Shown: positions 14,951 through 23,243, counted from the first letter of the stretch. The stretch: DNA of 27,541 nucleotides from an uncultured Ruminococcus sp. (GCA_902783705.1 CACZSA010000214.1:1-27541), one strand, 5' to 3'. Notes: generated from the sequence alone by a model not told the origin. Translations and numbers: made by a program.

Positions 14951-16351
14951 ATGCGAAAGAATTCCTTCGCGTGGGGCGACTTTCTCCGCCGGATCGCGGT
15001 GATTGCCGTCCCGGTCGCGATGCAGAACCTTCTCACGACCACCGGATCGATGGTCGACACCATGATGATCGCGTCGCTCGGACAGACCGAGGTCGGCGCG
15101 GTCGGCCTCTGCGCGCAGTTCTCCTCGCTGATGTTCAGCGGGTACTGGGGCTTCGTCGGGGGCGGGATGCTCTTCTTCTCGCAGTACTGGGGCGCGCGGG
15201 ATCACGACGGGATCAACCGCTCCTACGGTCTCACCCTCGCCTGCATGATGACGGTCGGGATCCTCTTCGGGTCCTTCGCCGTCTTCTTCCCGGAGTCCGT
15301 CATGCGGCTCTATACCGACAAGACGGCGATTCAGGAAATCGGCGTCGAGTACCTCCGGATCGTGGGCTTCTCCTATCCCCTGCTCGTGTTCTCGATGGCG
15401 ATGGCCTGCCTGCTCCGCTGTACGGAGCGCGTGCGGATCCCGCTCTACGGATCGGTCGCGGCGGTCGTCACGAACATCACCCTCAACTGGGTCCTCATCT
15501 TCGGGCACCTCGGAGTGCCGAAAATGGGCGTTCGCGGCGCGGCCCTTGCCACGGTGATCGCGCAGGCGGTGAGCATCCTCACGGTCATCCTGCTCGCGAA
15601 GCGGAACGGACATCCGTATCTGCTCGCCGTCCGCCGCCACTTCCGCTGGGACCGGGCGCTCATTTCGATGTACCTCAAAAAGTGCTTCCCGATCATTCTG
15701 AACGAGGTGCTGATCGGCGTCGGGAACATGGTCATCAACGTCGTACTCGGACGCCAGCCGGAGGAGGCCATCGCCGCGCTCGCCGTCTTCCGCACGCTCG
15801 AAGGTCTGGTCATCGGCTTCTTCGCGGGCTTCTCGAACGCGTCCTCGGTCCTCGTCGGGACGAAGGTCGGCGCGGGAGACCCGGACACGGCCTACGCGCG
15901 GGCATGGCGGCTCGTCTGGCTCTGTCAGGGCTTCATCGGGATGATCTGCGTGCTCCTCGTGCTCCTGCATACGCCGATCCTCTCGCTCATGGGCATGGAG
16001 GGCGAGAGCTTCCGGATCGCGTTCGGATTCCTCTGCGTCTACGCGGTCGCGGCGTTCATCCGCATGGGCAACTGGGTCCAGAACGACACCTTCCGCGCGG
16101 CGGGAGACGCAACCTACGGCACCGTGATGGAGATCGTCTTCATGTGGGCGATGCTCATCCCCGCCGTCTGGGTCACGGGCATGGTCTGGCGCTGGTCGGC
16201 GATCCCCGTCTTTATCTGCTGCTACATGGACGAGCCGATCCGGTACGTCCTCATGCAGATCCACCTCTTCCGCGGAAAATGGATCCGTCCGGTCACGCCG
16301 GAGGGAAGCGCCGCGATGGAGGGATGGAAGCCGAAGGGCATCCGCGGGTGA
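14951..16351 (+). CDS. MATE-family multidrug/cation exporter
   Basis: A 466-residue polytopic protein with 12 expected membrane helices in two homologous halves of six. Recognisable blocks include PVAMQNLLTTTGSMVDTMMI near the N-terminus, GVEYLRIVGFSYPLL, VVTNITLNWVLIFG and GVRGAALATVIAQ at the end of the first half, and the matching NEVLIGVGNMVIN start of the second. It would export drugs or metabolites with Na+ or H+ exchange; the substrate is unknown. CAAGGAC precedes the ATG, 28 bp after the deacylase gene. It is the last gene before the terminator at 16398. The C-terminal 30 residues are a hydrophilic cytoplasmic tail. Confidence 0.92.
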   Translation: MRKNSFAWGDFLRRIAVIAVPVAMQNLLTTTGSMVDTMMIASLGQTEVGAVGLCAQFSSLMFSGYWGFVGGGMLFFSQYWGARDHDGINRSYGLTLACMMTVGILFGSFAVFFPESVMRLYTDKTAIQEIGVEYLRIVGFSYPLLVFSMAMACLLRCTERVRIPLYGSVAAVVTNITLNWVLIFGHLGVPKMGVRGAALATVIAQAVSILTVILLAKRNGHPYLLAVRRHFRWDRALISMYLKKCFPIILNEVLIGVGNMVINVVLGRQPEEAIAALAVFRTLEGLVIGFFAGFSNASSVLVGTKVGAGDPDTAYARAWRLVWLCQGFIGMICVLLVLLHTPILSLMGMEGESFRIAFGFLCVYAVAAFIRMGNWVQNDTFRAAGDATYGTVMEIVFMWAMLIPAVWVTGMVWRWSAIPVFICCYMDEPIRYVLMQIHLFRGKWIRPVTPEGSAAMEGWKPKGIRG

Positions 16352-16393
16352 AGCGCCGCCCCGCCGACCCGGAAAGTCAAACGAATACAGCGC

Positions 16394-16431
16394 AAAACCT
16401 CCCCCGGAATCCCGGAGGAGGCTTTGTTGTT
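16394..16431. terminator. Bidirectional terminator between MATE and flavodoxin genes
   Basis: CCTCCCCCGG (16398-16407) pairs with CCGGAGGAGG (16412-16421) with one mismatch and a 4-base loop. AAAA precedes and CTTTGTTGTT follows, giving T-rich tails for both convergent genes. Confidence 0.8.
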
Positions 16432-16437
16432 CCGTCG

Positions 16438-16923
16438 TTATTTCAGCGCGTCGCAGAACGCGGCGATCTTTTCGTCGTTCGCGGGATCGGGCTTGTTCTT
16501 CGGGTCGACGAGGTCGAGGGTCGTCCGGAGGGCGTCGACGCCGAGGAATTTCGCGAATTTCGCCGTGGCTTTTCCGGCTCCCGCGCCGCTCATGCAGGCG
16601 AAGAACGCGAGCTTCTTGTCCCGGAGCGCGTCCCTCCAGAGTCCGCCGAACGTGCGCAGCGGCGGCGCGAAGGTTCCCGCCCAGACAGGGGTACCGAAGA
16701 CGATCTGCTCGTACTCCGCGGGATCGAAGCGCACGGGCTTGAGGGCCGGTTCGTCGCCCATGACCGCGCTCTTGCCGCCCCAGAAGAACTTTTTGAATCC
16801 CTTGTCCGGGTACGCGTTCTCCGGCTCGAGGGGGATGAGGTCCGCGCCGATCTTTTCCGCGATCATCTTGGCGACATATCCGGTGTTCCCGGACTGGGAA
16901 TAGTAAACGACTGCCGTTTTCAT
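16438..16923 (-). CDS. Flavodoxin family protein
   Basis: A 161-residue cytoplasmic flavodoxin-fold protein. The N-terminal strand plus phosphate loop is VVYYSQSGNTGYVA (Ser9-Thr14 bind the FMN phosphate), and FGTPVWAGTFAPP is the isoalloxazine-contacting 90s-type loop. Members carry electrons or act as NAD(P)H:quinone-type oxidoreductases. The start at 16923 follows AAAGGAG; an in-frame ATG at 16950 lies within the leader. It is transcribed alone from its own promoter, divergent from the GH109-like gene. Flavodoxin near Feo iron uptake fits an anaerobic iron-limited theme, but a direct link is not shown. Confidence 0.92.
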   Translation of the reverse strand: MKTAVVYYSQSGNTGYVAKMIAEKIGADLIPLEPENAYPDKGFKKFFWGGKSAVMGDEPALKPVRFDPAEYEQIVFGTPVWAGTFAPPLRTFGGLWRDALRDKKLAFFACMSGAGAGKATAKFAKFLGVDALRTTLDLVDPKNKPDPANDEKIAAFCDALK

Positions 16924-16965
16924 GAAAATCCGCTCCTTTGGCTGAATCAAATCGATATCGTCTGT

Positions 16966-16994
16966 ATTATACCACAGTCCGCGTCCAAATGCAA
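16966..16994 (-). promoter_or_regulatory. Promoter of the flavodoxin gene
   Basis: On the minus strand TTGCAT (16989-16994), 17 bp, and TATAAT (16966-16971) with TGG upstream (extended -10). The predicted leader is about 35 nt. Confidence 0.8.
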
Positions 16995-16997
16995 GAG

Positions 16998-17029
16998 CCT
17001 CCCGCTCCGTCAGGGCATTTTCCGGGAGG
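16998..17029. promoter_or_regulatory. Inverted repeat between the divergent flavodoxin and GH109-like promoters
   Basis: CCTCCCG (16998-17004) and CGGGAGG (17023-17029) are perfect 7-bp inverted arms separated by 18 bp. The left arm lies 3 bp from the flavodoxin -35 element. Read on the minus strand, the left arm is within GCGGGAGGCTC, the same 11-base word that occurs before the dipeptidase promoter at 10153. It is a candidate operator or activator site. Confidence 0.4.
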
Positions 17030-17101
17030 AACAGTCTGCCGACATTCTGAGGAGCCGTGCGATTTCACACCCCGGCGGTCAGGATTTCGTCCCCCGATCC
17101 A

Positions 17102-17130
17102 TTGACAGCGGCGGTTCTGTCTGATATAAT
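17102..17130 (+). promoter_or_regulatory. Perfect-consensus promoter of the GH109-like/CotH operon
   Basis: TTGACA (17102-17107), 17 bp and TATAAT (17125-17130) match the vegetative consensus exactly. The first 11 bases, TTGACAGCGGC, are identical to those of the dipeptidase promoter at 10172. The leader is about 36 nt. Confidence 0.9.
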
Positions 17131-17172
17131 GGAGGAAACGGAAATCCGGCTTTGGAAAGAGGAGGCATTTCT

Positions 17173-18417
17173 ATGAAAACGATCAGAATGAGCGTCATCG
17201 GAATCGGAGGACGGGGCAAGTGGTGGCTCGGCGAGCTTCTCAAGATGGAGGACGTGGAGGTCACCGCCGTCTGCGACAAGCACGAGGACCGCATGGAGGC
17301 CGCCCGCGCGATGTGCGCAGAACGCTACGGTCACGAGGTGTTCGGATCGGTCGACTACCGGGACGTCCTCGCGCGGGACGACGGCAGCGAAGCCACTCTC
17401 ATCACGACCTACTGGAACGACCATGTCAAGATCGCCATCGCGGCGATGAAATCCGGACGCTACGCGGCGTTCGAGGTCGGCCCGGCGCAGTCGATACGAC
17501 AGTGCTGGGATCTCGTCCGGACCTACGAGGAGACCGGCGTTCCCTGCATGCTGATGGAAAACTGCTGCTACAACCGCGAGGAGATGACCATCCTCAACAT
17601 GATCAAGAAAGGCCTCTTCGGCGAAGTCCTGCACTGCCAGGGCGGCTATCAGCACGATCTGCGCGCGGTATCGAACGGCATGGAGTACGACCACGAGCGG
17701 GCATGGCAGTATCTGCACCGGAACGCGGAGCTCTACCCCACGCACGAGCTCGGCCCGATCATGACCTACCTCGACATCAACCGCGGCAACCGGCTCATGA
17801 GCCTCAACTCCATGGCGACGAAATCCCGCGGGCTCTCGAAATACATCCATGACCGCTTCGGGGACAGCCATCCGCTCGCGGACGCGGAATTCCGCCTCGG
17901 CGACATCGTGACGACGTCGATCCGCTGCGCGAACGGCGAGACCATCGTCCTCACGCACGACACCTCCTCCCCGCGCCCCTACTCCCGCGGCGGACGCGTC
18001 CAGGGCACATGCGGCATCTGGATGGAGGATCTGCACGCGCTCCACATCGAAGGGAGGTCCCCGGGCGAGAGCTGGGAGCCGATGGACAAGTACTGGGACG
18101 AATTCGAGCATCCGCTCTGGAAGAAATCCCGCGCCGGCGCGTTCACGGGCGGTCACGGCGGCATGGACTGGCTCGTCATGCGCGCGTTCCTCAACGCCGT
18201 GCGCCGGAAGATCCAGACGCCGATCGACGTGTACGACTCCGCGACCCTCATGGCCGTCGCCGAGCTCTCCGAGGAGTCCATCGCCCTCGGCAGCGCGCCC
18301 GTCGCCATCCCGGACTTCACGGACGGACGCTGGCTCAAGCGCGAGCCCGACGTGAAATCGATCTTCTCGCTCTCCGAGGTCGACGACAGTCTCTACGACG
18401 AGAGCGACGAATACTGA
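17173..18417 (+). CDS. Gfo/Idh/MocA-family protein, GH109-like
   Basis: A 414-residue NAD(P)-dependent oxidoreductase-fold protein. The Rossmann motif is GIGGRG (10-15), and AAFEVGPAQS replaces the usual EKP block. The middle YPTHELGPIMTYLDINRGNR region is characteristic of GH109 glycosidases (alpha-N-acetylgalactosaminidase type), which use NAD for a redox-assisted cleavage; GHGGMDWLVMRAF near the C-terminus fits too. There is no signal peptide or Tat motif, unlike many exported GH109 enzymes, so it should be cytoplasmic. The start at 17173 follows AGAGGAGG; an ATG at 17152 is poorer. It heads an operon with a CotH lipoprotein 18 bp downstream. An ordinary sugar dehydrogenase is the main alternative. 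Confidence 0.85.
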   Translation: MKTIRMSVIGIGGRGKWWLGELLKMEDVEVTAVCDKHEDRMEAARAMCAERYGHEVFGSVDYRDVLARDDGSEATLITTYWNDHVKIAIAAMKSGRYAAFEVGPAQSIRQCWDLVRTYEETGVPCMLMENCCYNREEMTILNMIKKGLFGEVLHCQGGYQHDLRAVSNGMEYDHERAWQYLHRNAELYPTHELGPIMTYLDINRGNRLMSLNSMATKSRGLSKYIHDRFGDSHPLADAEFRLGDIVTTSIRCANGETIVLTHDTSSPRPYSRGGRVQGTCGIWMEDLHALHIEGRSPGESWEPMDKYWDEFEHPLWKKSRAGAFTGGHGGMDWLVMRAFLNAVRRKIQTPIDVYDSATLMAVAELSEESIALGSAPVAIPDFTDGRWLKREPDVKSIFSLSEVDDSLYDESDEY

Positions 18418-18435
18418 ACAAAGGAATCATAACCC

Positions 18436-20598
18436 ATGAACATTTCCCGCATCCGCCGCGGCGTGCTCTGCATGCTGTCGGCACTCCTCATCGCATCCTC
18501 CCTCCCCGGCTGTCAGAAGGTTTCGCCCGCCTCGCCGAAGACGGAGAACACAACCCCCGCCGCAGACGACGCCTCCGAACCCGAAACACCGGATGAAACG
18601 GAACCCGCCGAAGAAGAGACCGTCGCGACCGAGGACGGCATCTGGCTGCCCACCTCGCCCTCGGATCCCCCGGAAATCCCGGACGACGGCATCCTCTATG
18701 TCGGATACGCGGTCAACTATGCCCCCGCCGGGACCGTGAAGAACGGCGCGCTCCGCAAGCTCAACGGACAGGCGGAGACCGTCGAGGCCGTCCCGAACTT
18801 CGGCTACCGCTTCGTGCGCTGGTCCGACGGACTGACCGATCCCGTCCGCGCGGACTCGATCGACAATCTCTCGGAGAGCACGCTGATCACGGCGATCTTC
18901 GACTACGACGTGCTCGACATGCCCGTCATCGCGATCGACACGGAAACGGGCGTCGACGTCCGCTCGAAGACCGAGTACATCCACGCGGGGCTGCGCATCC
19001 TCGGGACGGAATCCCGCTGGCAGTACAGCGACACCGTACAGATCCGCGGACGAGGCAACAACACCTGGGGATACGAGAAGAAATCCTACAAGATCAAATT
19101 CCCCGAGAAGGTCAACCTCTTCGACCTCGGCACGGGCAAGGACAAGGTCTGGGTCCTGCTCGCGAACGTCTGCGACCAGTCGCTGCAGCGCAATCACGTC
19201 GCCCTGGATCTGGTGCGCTCCTTCGACGGCGTCGCGTTCTCCCCGGCATCCACCTCCGTCGAGGTCTATCTAAACGGCGAATACCGCGGCGTCTATCTGC
19301 TCGCCGAGGAGATCCGCGATTCGAAGGCCCGCGTGAACATCGACACGAACGGATTTGAATCCGAGCTCGATATCGGCTATCTCGTCGAGCTCTCGAGCTA
19401 TTCGAGCGGCGACACCTTCACCCTGAACGGCAAGCAGTACATGGTGCACAGCGACCTCTCCGAGGATCAGAAGATCAAAAAGGAGCAAATCAAATACATC
19501 ACGGAATACCTCTCCGCGTGCTACGACGCGATTAAGAGCGGCGACCGGGCGCAGGTTGAGGAATTCATGGACCTCGATTCGATGGTCGACACCTACGTCG
19601 CGGCGGAGGTATTGAAGAATCTCGACCTCGGATGGGACAGCTACTATCTCTACAAGGAAAAGGGCGGCAAGGTGCACCTCGGTCCGCTCTGGGACTTCGA
19701 CCTTTCGCTCGGAAATGCAAACGAGGGCGAGGAGACGATCGACGGTCTGTTCGCGGCGACGCGCTCCGGCTCCGGCGGCGGCAATCCGTGGTACTACAAG
19801 CCGATGGAATTCGAATGGTTCCGCGAGCTCGTCGTGGCGCGGTGGGACGAGGTGAAGGCCTCCCTCATCGACACGCTCCCCGGCAAGGTGCGCGAGGAGG
19901 GATCCACGAAGCTCCGCTCCTATGAGCGCAACTTCATCCGCTGGCCGATCTTCGGGACGACGCAGAACCGCGAGACCGAGGCCATCCGGCGGCTCAAAAC
20001 CTACACGGCGCACTACGAATACCTCGCCGACTGGATCGCGCAGCGCGTGGAATGGCTCGACGCGACCTACCATCTTCCGAACTTCACGACGATGAAATTC
20101 GGCGGAGGCGTGGACGCGGATGACGGCGGGTTCCTGAACAAGGAATCCGAAGAGCTTTACAAGTCCCTCTCCGACCTGACCGCAAAGGCCGGTGTGAAGA
20201 ACATCAAGACCAATTTCGACGGATTCGGCGGCGAGGGCGTCGAGAACCTCTTCGACGGCGAGGCGGGAAGCAAATACTGCTGGCAGCCGTGGTGGGACAC
20301 CGAAATCACGTTCGAGTGCAAATCCGCCGTATCGCCGACGCATTACGCGCTGATGACGGCAAACGACACGCGCAACTACGCCGTCCGCAACCCGAAAAAA
20401 TGGACGATCTACGGCTCGACCGACGGGAAGAACTGGGAGACGATGACCGAGGTGAAAAACGGACGGGATATCCTTCCGGCCTCGAACTTCACGTGGAGCG
20501 TCTTCGCCTTCGACAATCCGGGTACCTACCAGTATTTCAAGATCGTGATCTCGAACGACGACATCGTGCAGTTCAGCGAGCTCGCCTTCTTAGGATAA
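18436..20598 (+). CDS. CotH-kinase-domain lipoprotein with InlB-type repeat and C-terminal discoidin-like domain
   Basis: A 720-residue surface lipoprotein. The signal peptide ends in lipobox LPGC (Cys26). An acidic Thr/Pro/Glu linker (about 30-82) spaces it through the wall. Residues about 86-158 resemble an InlB B-repeat-type domain (FGYRFVRWSDG, then ITAIF). Residues about 162-545 are a CotH domain: IRGRGNNTWGYEKKSYKIKF, WVLLANVCDQSLQRNHVALD, VYLNGEYRGVYLLAEEI and LGPLWDFDLSLGN, whose Asp420 and Asp422 fit the metal site of CotH protein kinases. Residues about 595-720 look like an F5/8-type carbohydrate-binding domain. CotH kinases phosphorylate spore coat proteins in Bacillus; surface forms in Clostridia are poorly understood. 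AAAGGAA precedes the ATG, and a terminator follows. Confidence 0.9.
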   Translation: MNISRIRRGVLCMLSALLIASSLPGCQKVSPASPKTENTTPAADDASEPETPDETEPAEEETVATEDGIWLPTSPSDPPEIPDDGILYVGYAVNYAPAGTVKNGALRKLNGQAETVEAVPNFGYRFVRWSDGLTDPVRADSIDNLSESTLITAIFDYDVLDMPVIAIDTETGVDVRSKTEYIHAGLRILGTESRWQYSDTVQIRGRGNNTWGYEKKSYKIKFPEKVNLFDLGTGKDKVWVLLANVCDQSLQRNHVALDLVRSFDGVAFSPASTSVEVYLNGEYRGVYLLAEEIRDSKARVNIDTNGFESELDIGYLVELSSYSSGDTFTLNGKQYMVHSDLSEDQKIKKEQIKYITEYLSACYDAIKSGDRAQVEEFMDLDSMVDTYVAAEVLKNLDLGWDSYYLYKEKGGKVHLGPLWDFDLSLGNANEGEETIDGLFAATRSGSGGGNPWYYKPMEFEWFRELVVARWDEVKASLIDTLPGKVREEGSTKLRSYERNFIRWPIFGTTQNRETEAIRRLKTYTAHYEYLADWIAQRVEWLDATYHLPNFTTMKFGGGVDADDGGFLNKESEELYKSLSDLTAKAGVKNIKTNFDGFGGEGVENLFDGEAGSKYCWQPWWDTEITFECKSAVSPTHYALMTANDTRNYAVRNPKKWTIYGSTDGKNWETMTEVKNGRDILPASNFTWSVFAFDNPGTYQYFKIVISNDDIVQFSELAFLG

Positions 20599-20608
20599 CA
20601 AAAAACGG

Positions 20609-20639
20609 GAACCCCTGCAAACCTCTGCGGGGGTTCTTC
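20609..20639 (+). terminator. Rho-independent terminator after the CotH gene
   Basis: GAACCCCTGCA (20609-20619) pairs with TGCGGGGGTTC (20626-20636), 11 bp with one G-U pair and a 6-base loop. AAAAAA precedes and TTCTTC overlaps the end. The U-tract is short, so some read-through to the EutH-like gene is plausible. Confidence 0.75.
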
Positions 20640-20667
20640 AACGTCAACGGAACAAAGGGGATTCTTC

Positions 20668-21741
20668 ATGAACGCCGGCGCATTCATTTCCATTTTCATG
20701 CTGATCTTCGCGATGATCGGCGCGGCGGACCGGGCCATCGGATGCCGCTTCGGACCGGGAAAATCGTTCGAGCGGGGCTTTGAGGCCTCGGGCACGCTGA
20801 TCCTCGCGATGATCGGGCCGTTCACCATCGCGCCTCTGATCGCCCGCCTGCTCGCTCCGGTCGTCACGCCCGTCTGCGCACGACTCGGGATCGATCCGTC
20901 CATCCTCGCGGGCCTCTTCATCGCGGACGATTCGGGCGGCTGGCCTCTCGCGCTCGCACTGGCGCAGGACCCGGACCTCGGGCGGTTCAACGGCTCGATC
21001 GTCGGGAGCACGATGGGATGCGCAATCATGTTCGCCTTTCCCGTCGGGTTCGCCCTGACGCCGAAGGAGCGGAAGCCGCAGCTCGCGAAGGGGCTGGCGA
21101 TCGGGCTCTGTGCGGTTCCGGCCGCGTGCTTCGTCGGCGGGCTCTGCCTCGGCATTCCTCTCCTCACCCTGCTCTGCAATCTCGCGCCGCTTCTGATCTT
21201 CTCCGCCCTCGTTGTCGCGGGACTTCTCTTTGCCGAAGCCGTCGCCGTAAAGATCGTCACGGTCTTCGGGTATATCCTGACCGGGGTCTTCACCGCCGCG
21301 CTCTCGGTCTCGATGGTCGTGAAGGTCATGGAATGGGACGTGCCGGATCTTGGGACCTTCGACGACGGGATCCTCATCATCGGGCAGATCGCGATCTTCC
21401 TCGCCGGAGCGTTCACCCTGCTCTTCTTCCTCGAAAAGCTCTGCGGCCCCCTCTTCGAGCGGATCGGAGTTCGCGCCGGGATGGACAGGGCGTCGGTCCT
21501 CGGGATCGTCACGACTTCGATCAACGCGATCCCGATGTTCGGGATGACGAAGGACATGAACGACCGCGGACTCGTCGTGAACGCCGCGTATCTCGTCCCC
21601 GCATCCTTCATGCTCGGGGATCACCTCGCGTTTCAGCTCTCCGTCGATCCCTCGACCGCCGTTCCGCTCATCGTCGGCAAGCTGGCGGGCGGGATCGCGG
21701 CTGTTGCGCTCGCGCTCTTTCTGACGCGGGAGAAGCGCTGA
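20668..21741 (+). CDS. eutH: EutH-like ethanolamine transporter family protein
   Basis: A 357-residue polytopic membrane protein with about 10-11 helices. The start, IGAADRAIGCRFGPGKSFERG, is the family signature, followed by GLFIADDSGGWPLA and GSTMGCAIMFAFPVGFAL. IVTTSINAIPMFGMTKDMNDRG and SFMLGDHLAFQ complete the pattern in the C-terminal half. EutH imports ethanolamine for ammonia-lyase degradation. No other eut gene is in the window, so the substrate could differ or the catabolic genes may lie elsewhere. AAAGGGG precedes the ATG. No separate promoter is obvious in the 69 bp after the CotH stop, so expression may rely on read-through. The stop is 1 bp from the opposing ACT gene's stop. Confidence 0.9.
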   Translation: MNAGAFISIFMLIFAMIGAADRAIGCRFGPGKSFERGFEASGTLILAMIGPFTIAPLIARLLAPVVTPVCARLGIDPSILAGLFIADDSGGWPLALALAQDPDLGRFNGSIVGSTMGCAIMFAFPVGFALTPKERKPQLAKGLAIGLCAVPAACFVGGLCLGIPLLTLLCNLAPLLIFSALVVAGLLFAEAVAVKIVTVFGYILTGVFTAALSVSMVVKVMEWDVPDLGTFDDGILIIGQIAIFLAGAFTLLFFLEKLCGPLFERIGVRAGMDRASVLGIVTTSINAIPMFGMTKDMNDRGLVVNAAYLVPASFMLGDHLAFQLSVDPSTAVPLIVGKLAGGIAAVALALFLTREKR

Positions 21742-21742
21742 G

Positions 21743-22108
21743 TCAGACGATATGGTATCCCGCCGCCTCAAGCGCCTGGGCTGCCCGCGCGAAATTCTCC
21801 TCCTTCACGAGGATGTAGTCGGTGTTATAGGTCGAGACGGCGAAGATGCCGATCTCCGCTTCGGCGAGGACCGCGGAGAGGCGCGCGAGGATGCCCGTGA
21901 GCGAGAAATCGAGGACGTCGCGCACCCGGAATGCTCGCCATCCGTCCTCCCGCGCGAGCGTCTCCCGGGGCGTGTCCTCCGTGCGGCAGACCAGCGAGAG
22001 CTCCTCGTCCGTTCTGCCGACGAAGGTGAAGTCCTTCGAGAGGTCGATCGCCCGCTGATCCCGGACCTTCGAGACCGTGAGCGGAAAATCCAGTTTTTCG
22101 AGCTCCAT
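21743..22108 (-). CDS. ACT-domain protein (ACT_7/CASTOR-like)
   Basis: A 121-residue protein made of two small alpha/beta modules. The C-terminal half (VLDFSLTGILARLSAVLAEAEIGIFAVSTYNTDYILV) is a classic CASTOR-type ACT_7 domain that binds amino acids. The N-terminal half carries LSLVCRTEDTP, as in the same stand-alone family. Such proteins sense or regulate through small ligands; the partner is unknown. The ATG at 22108 sits 1 bp after the upstream stop, in the order TAA-C-ATG, so it is likely coupled to the tocopherol-cyclase-like gene. An upstream in-frame ATG at 22129 would add seven residues. It is the last gene of a four-gene operon, and no terminator is seen between it and the convergent EutH-like gene. 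Confidence 0.85.
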   Translation of the reverse strand: MELEKLDFPLTVSKVRDQRAIDLSKDFTFVGRTDEELSLVCRTEDTPRETLAREDGWRAFRVRDVLDFSLTGILARLSAVLAEAEIGIFAVSTYNTDYILVKEENFARAAQALEAAGYHIV

Positions 22109-22109
22109 G

Positions 22110-23243
22110 TTATTCTCTATACTCCCCATATTCGCAGCCGACGTGCGTCGCCTCGATCTCATCCGTGAGGACGAGCGCGCCGTCCACGCGGTCATACAGC
22201 CGGACGATTCCGCGGCCTCCCCCGCCGTTGAAGAGCCGGTTGTGTTTTTTTGTGCCGTCCGGCGCCTCGTAGTTGACGAGCAGCATCTCGGACTTTCTGC
22301 ACGTGATCTCCGTCTCCATCGCCGCGTGGATGTTCTCCTGCCGGACGTGCCAGACGACCTCGTCCTCCCGTTCCTCGAAGGAGAACTCCGTCTTCACGTT
22401 CAGCCATACGTGGGAGAAGTTGAAATCGTATTCCTTCCCCTCGTAGTAGAAGACGCCGAGGAGCCGACGGTCGAGTGGAACGAAATAGATCTTCGGGCGT
22501 CCGCCGCCGATGTCGAACGCGCTGTTCTCGAGCCGCTTCCCCGTCTTCCGGCTCGTGAGGCAGGAGGAGGCGAGCCAGACCCACGGACTCGTGAAGTCGC
22601 GGCCCCAGTTCTTGTCAGCATACCCGAAGCTCTTCTCCGGCGTGACGACATAGGTCCTGCCGCCGAAGGTGACCGTCCCGGAATACGCGCTCTTCATGCC
22701 CTCGGCGTGCCAGTACATCGCGAAGGCCTCGGCGTCCCGCAGCGGCTTGCTCGCGCCGTATCCGACGTTGAAGGCGATCTGCTTGTCGATCGTGAGGTCC
22801 CACGCCATCTCCCCGGCGTCGCACATCCACTCGGGATGCGCGAGGGCTTCCTCTTCGGTGATCGAGATGTGCCCCGTGAGGCGCGTTTCGGAGGCCGCAC
22901 AGTCGTCCGCCTCGATGGAATACGGCGCGTCGGCATGCAGCTTCACGTCGTCCCACGCAAAGAAGCGGTGGAGCTGGCGGGGATCCCTGCCCCATGTGCC
23001 CGCCTTGACCATGAGATAGGACGGAAGACGACCGGTCTCGCGGTTTTCGGGGAGCTGACCGAGGATCGGGACCGATCCTCCGAGCGCGGGATTGACGACA
23101 AAGAATTCGATGAAGAACGGGCGGTCCTCCCCGGTCTGTGCGTCCTGTGCCGTGAACGAATGCCACCACCAGTCGTAGCCGTGGTGACGGAGCGGTCCGC
23201 GAAGCATGCACGCGTCGCGGGTGATGTCGTGATGATTGAACAT
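22110..23243 (-). CDS. Tocopherol-cyclase-like family protein
   Basis: A 377-residue, Trp- and Tyr-rich, mainly beta-strand protein without signal peptide. The block EKSFGYADKNWGRDFTSPWV, followed by WLASSCL, matches the tocopherol cyclase-like family, as do HGYDWWWHSF near the N-terminus and FFIEFFVVNP. Plant members cyclise tocopherol precursors; bacterial members in anaerobes lack an assigned reaction, and the related CrtC-like fold hydrates carotenoids, so activity on a prenyl or lipid-like substrate is only a family-level guess. AGAGGAA precedes the ATG at 23243. It lies 23 bp downstream of the alpha/beta hydrolase gene, below a GH3 gene. Confidence 0.82.
   Translation of the reverse strand: MFNHHDITRDACMLRGPLRHHGYDWWWHSFTAQDAQTGEDRPFFIEFFVVNPALGGSVPILGQLPENRETGRLPSYLMVKAGTWGRDPRQLHRFFAWDDVKLHADAPYSIEADDCAASETRLTGHISITEEEALAHPEWMCDAGEMAWDLTIDKQIAFNVGYGASKPLRDAEAFAMYWHAEGMKSAYSGTVTFGGRTYVVTPEKSFGYADKNWGRDFTSPWVWLASSCLTSRKTGKRLENSAFDIGGGRPKIYFVPLDRRLLGVFYYEGKEYDFNFSHVWLNVKTEFSFEEREDEVVWHVRQENIHAAMETEITCRKSEMLLVNYEAPDGTKKHNRLFNGGGGRGIVRLYDRVDGALVLTDEIEATHVGCEYGEYRE

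Noticed and set aside
14933..16264. A 443-codon open frame opposite the MATE gene
   Set aside because: Highly charged Asp/Glu/His/Arg composition without domain structure, and the plus-strand frame encodes a clear MATE protein.
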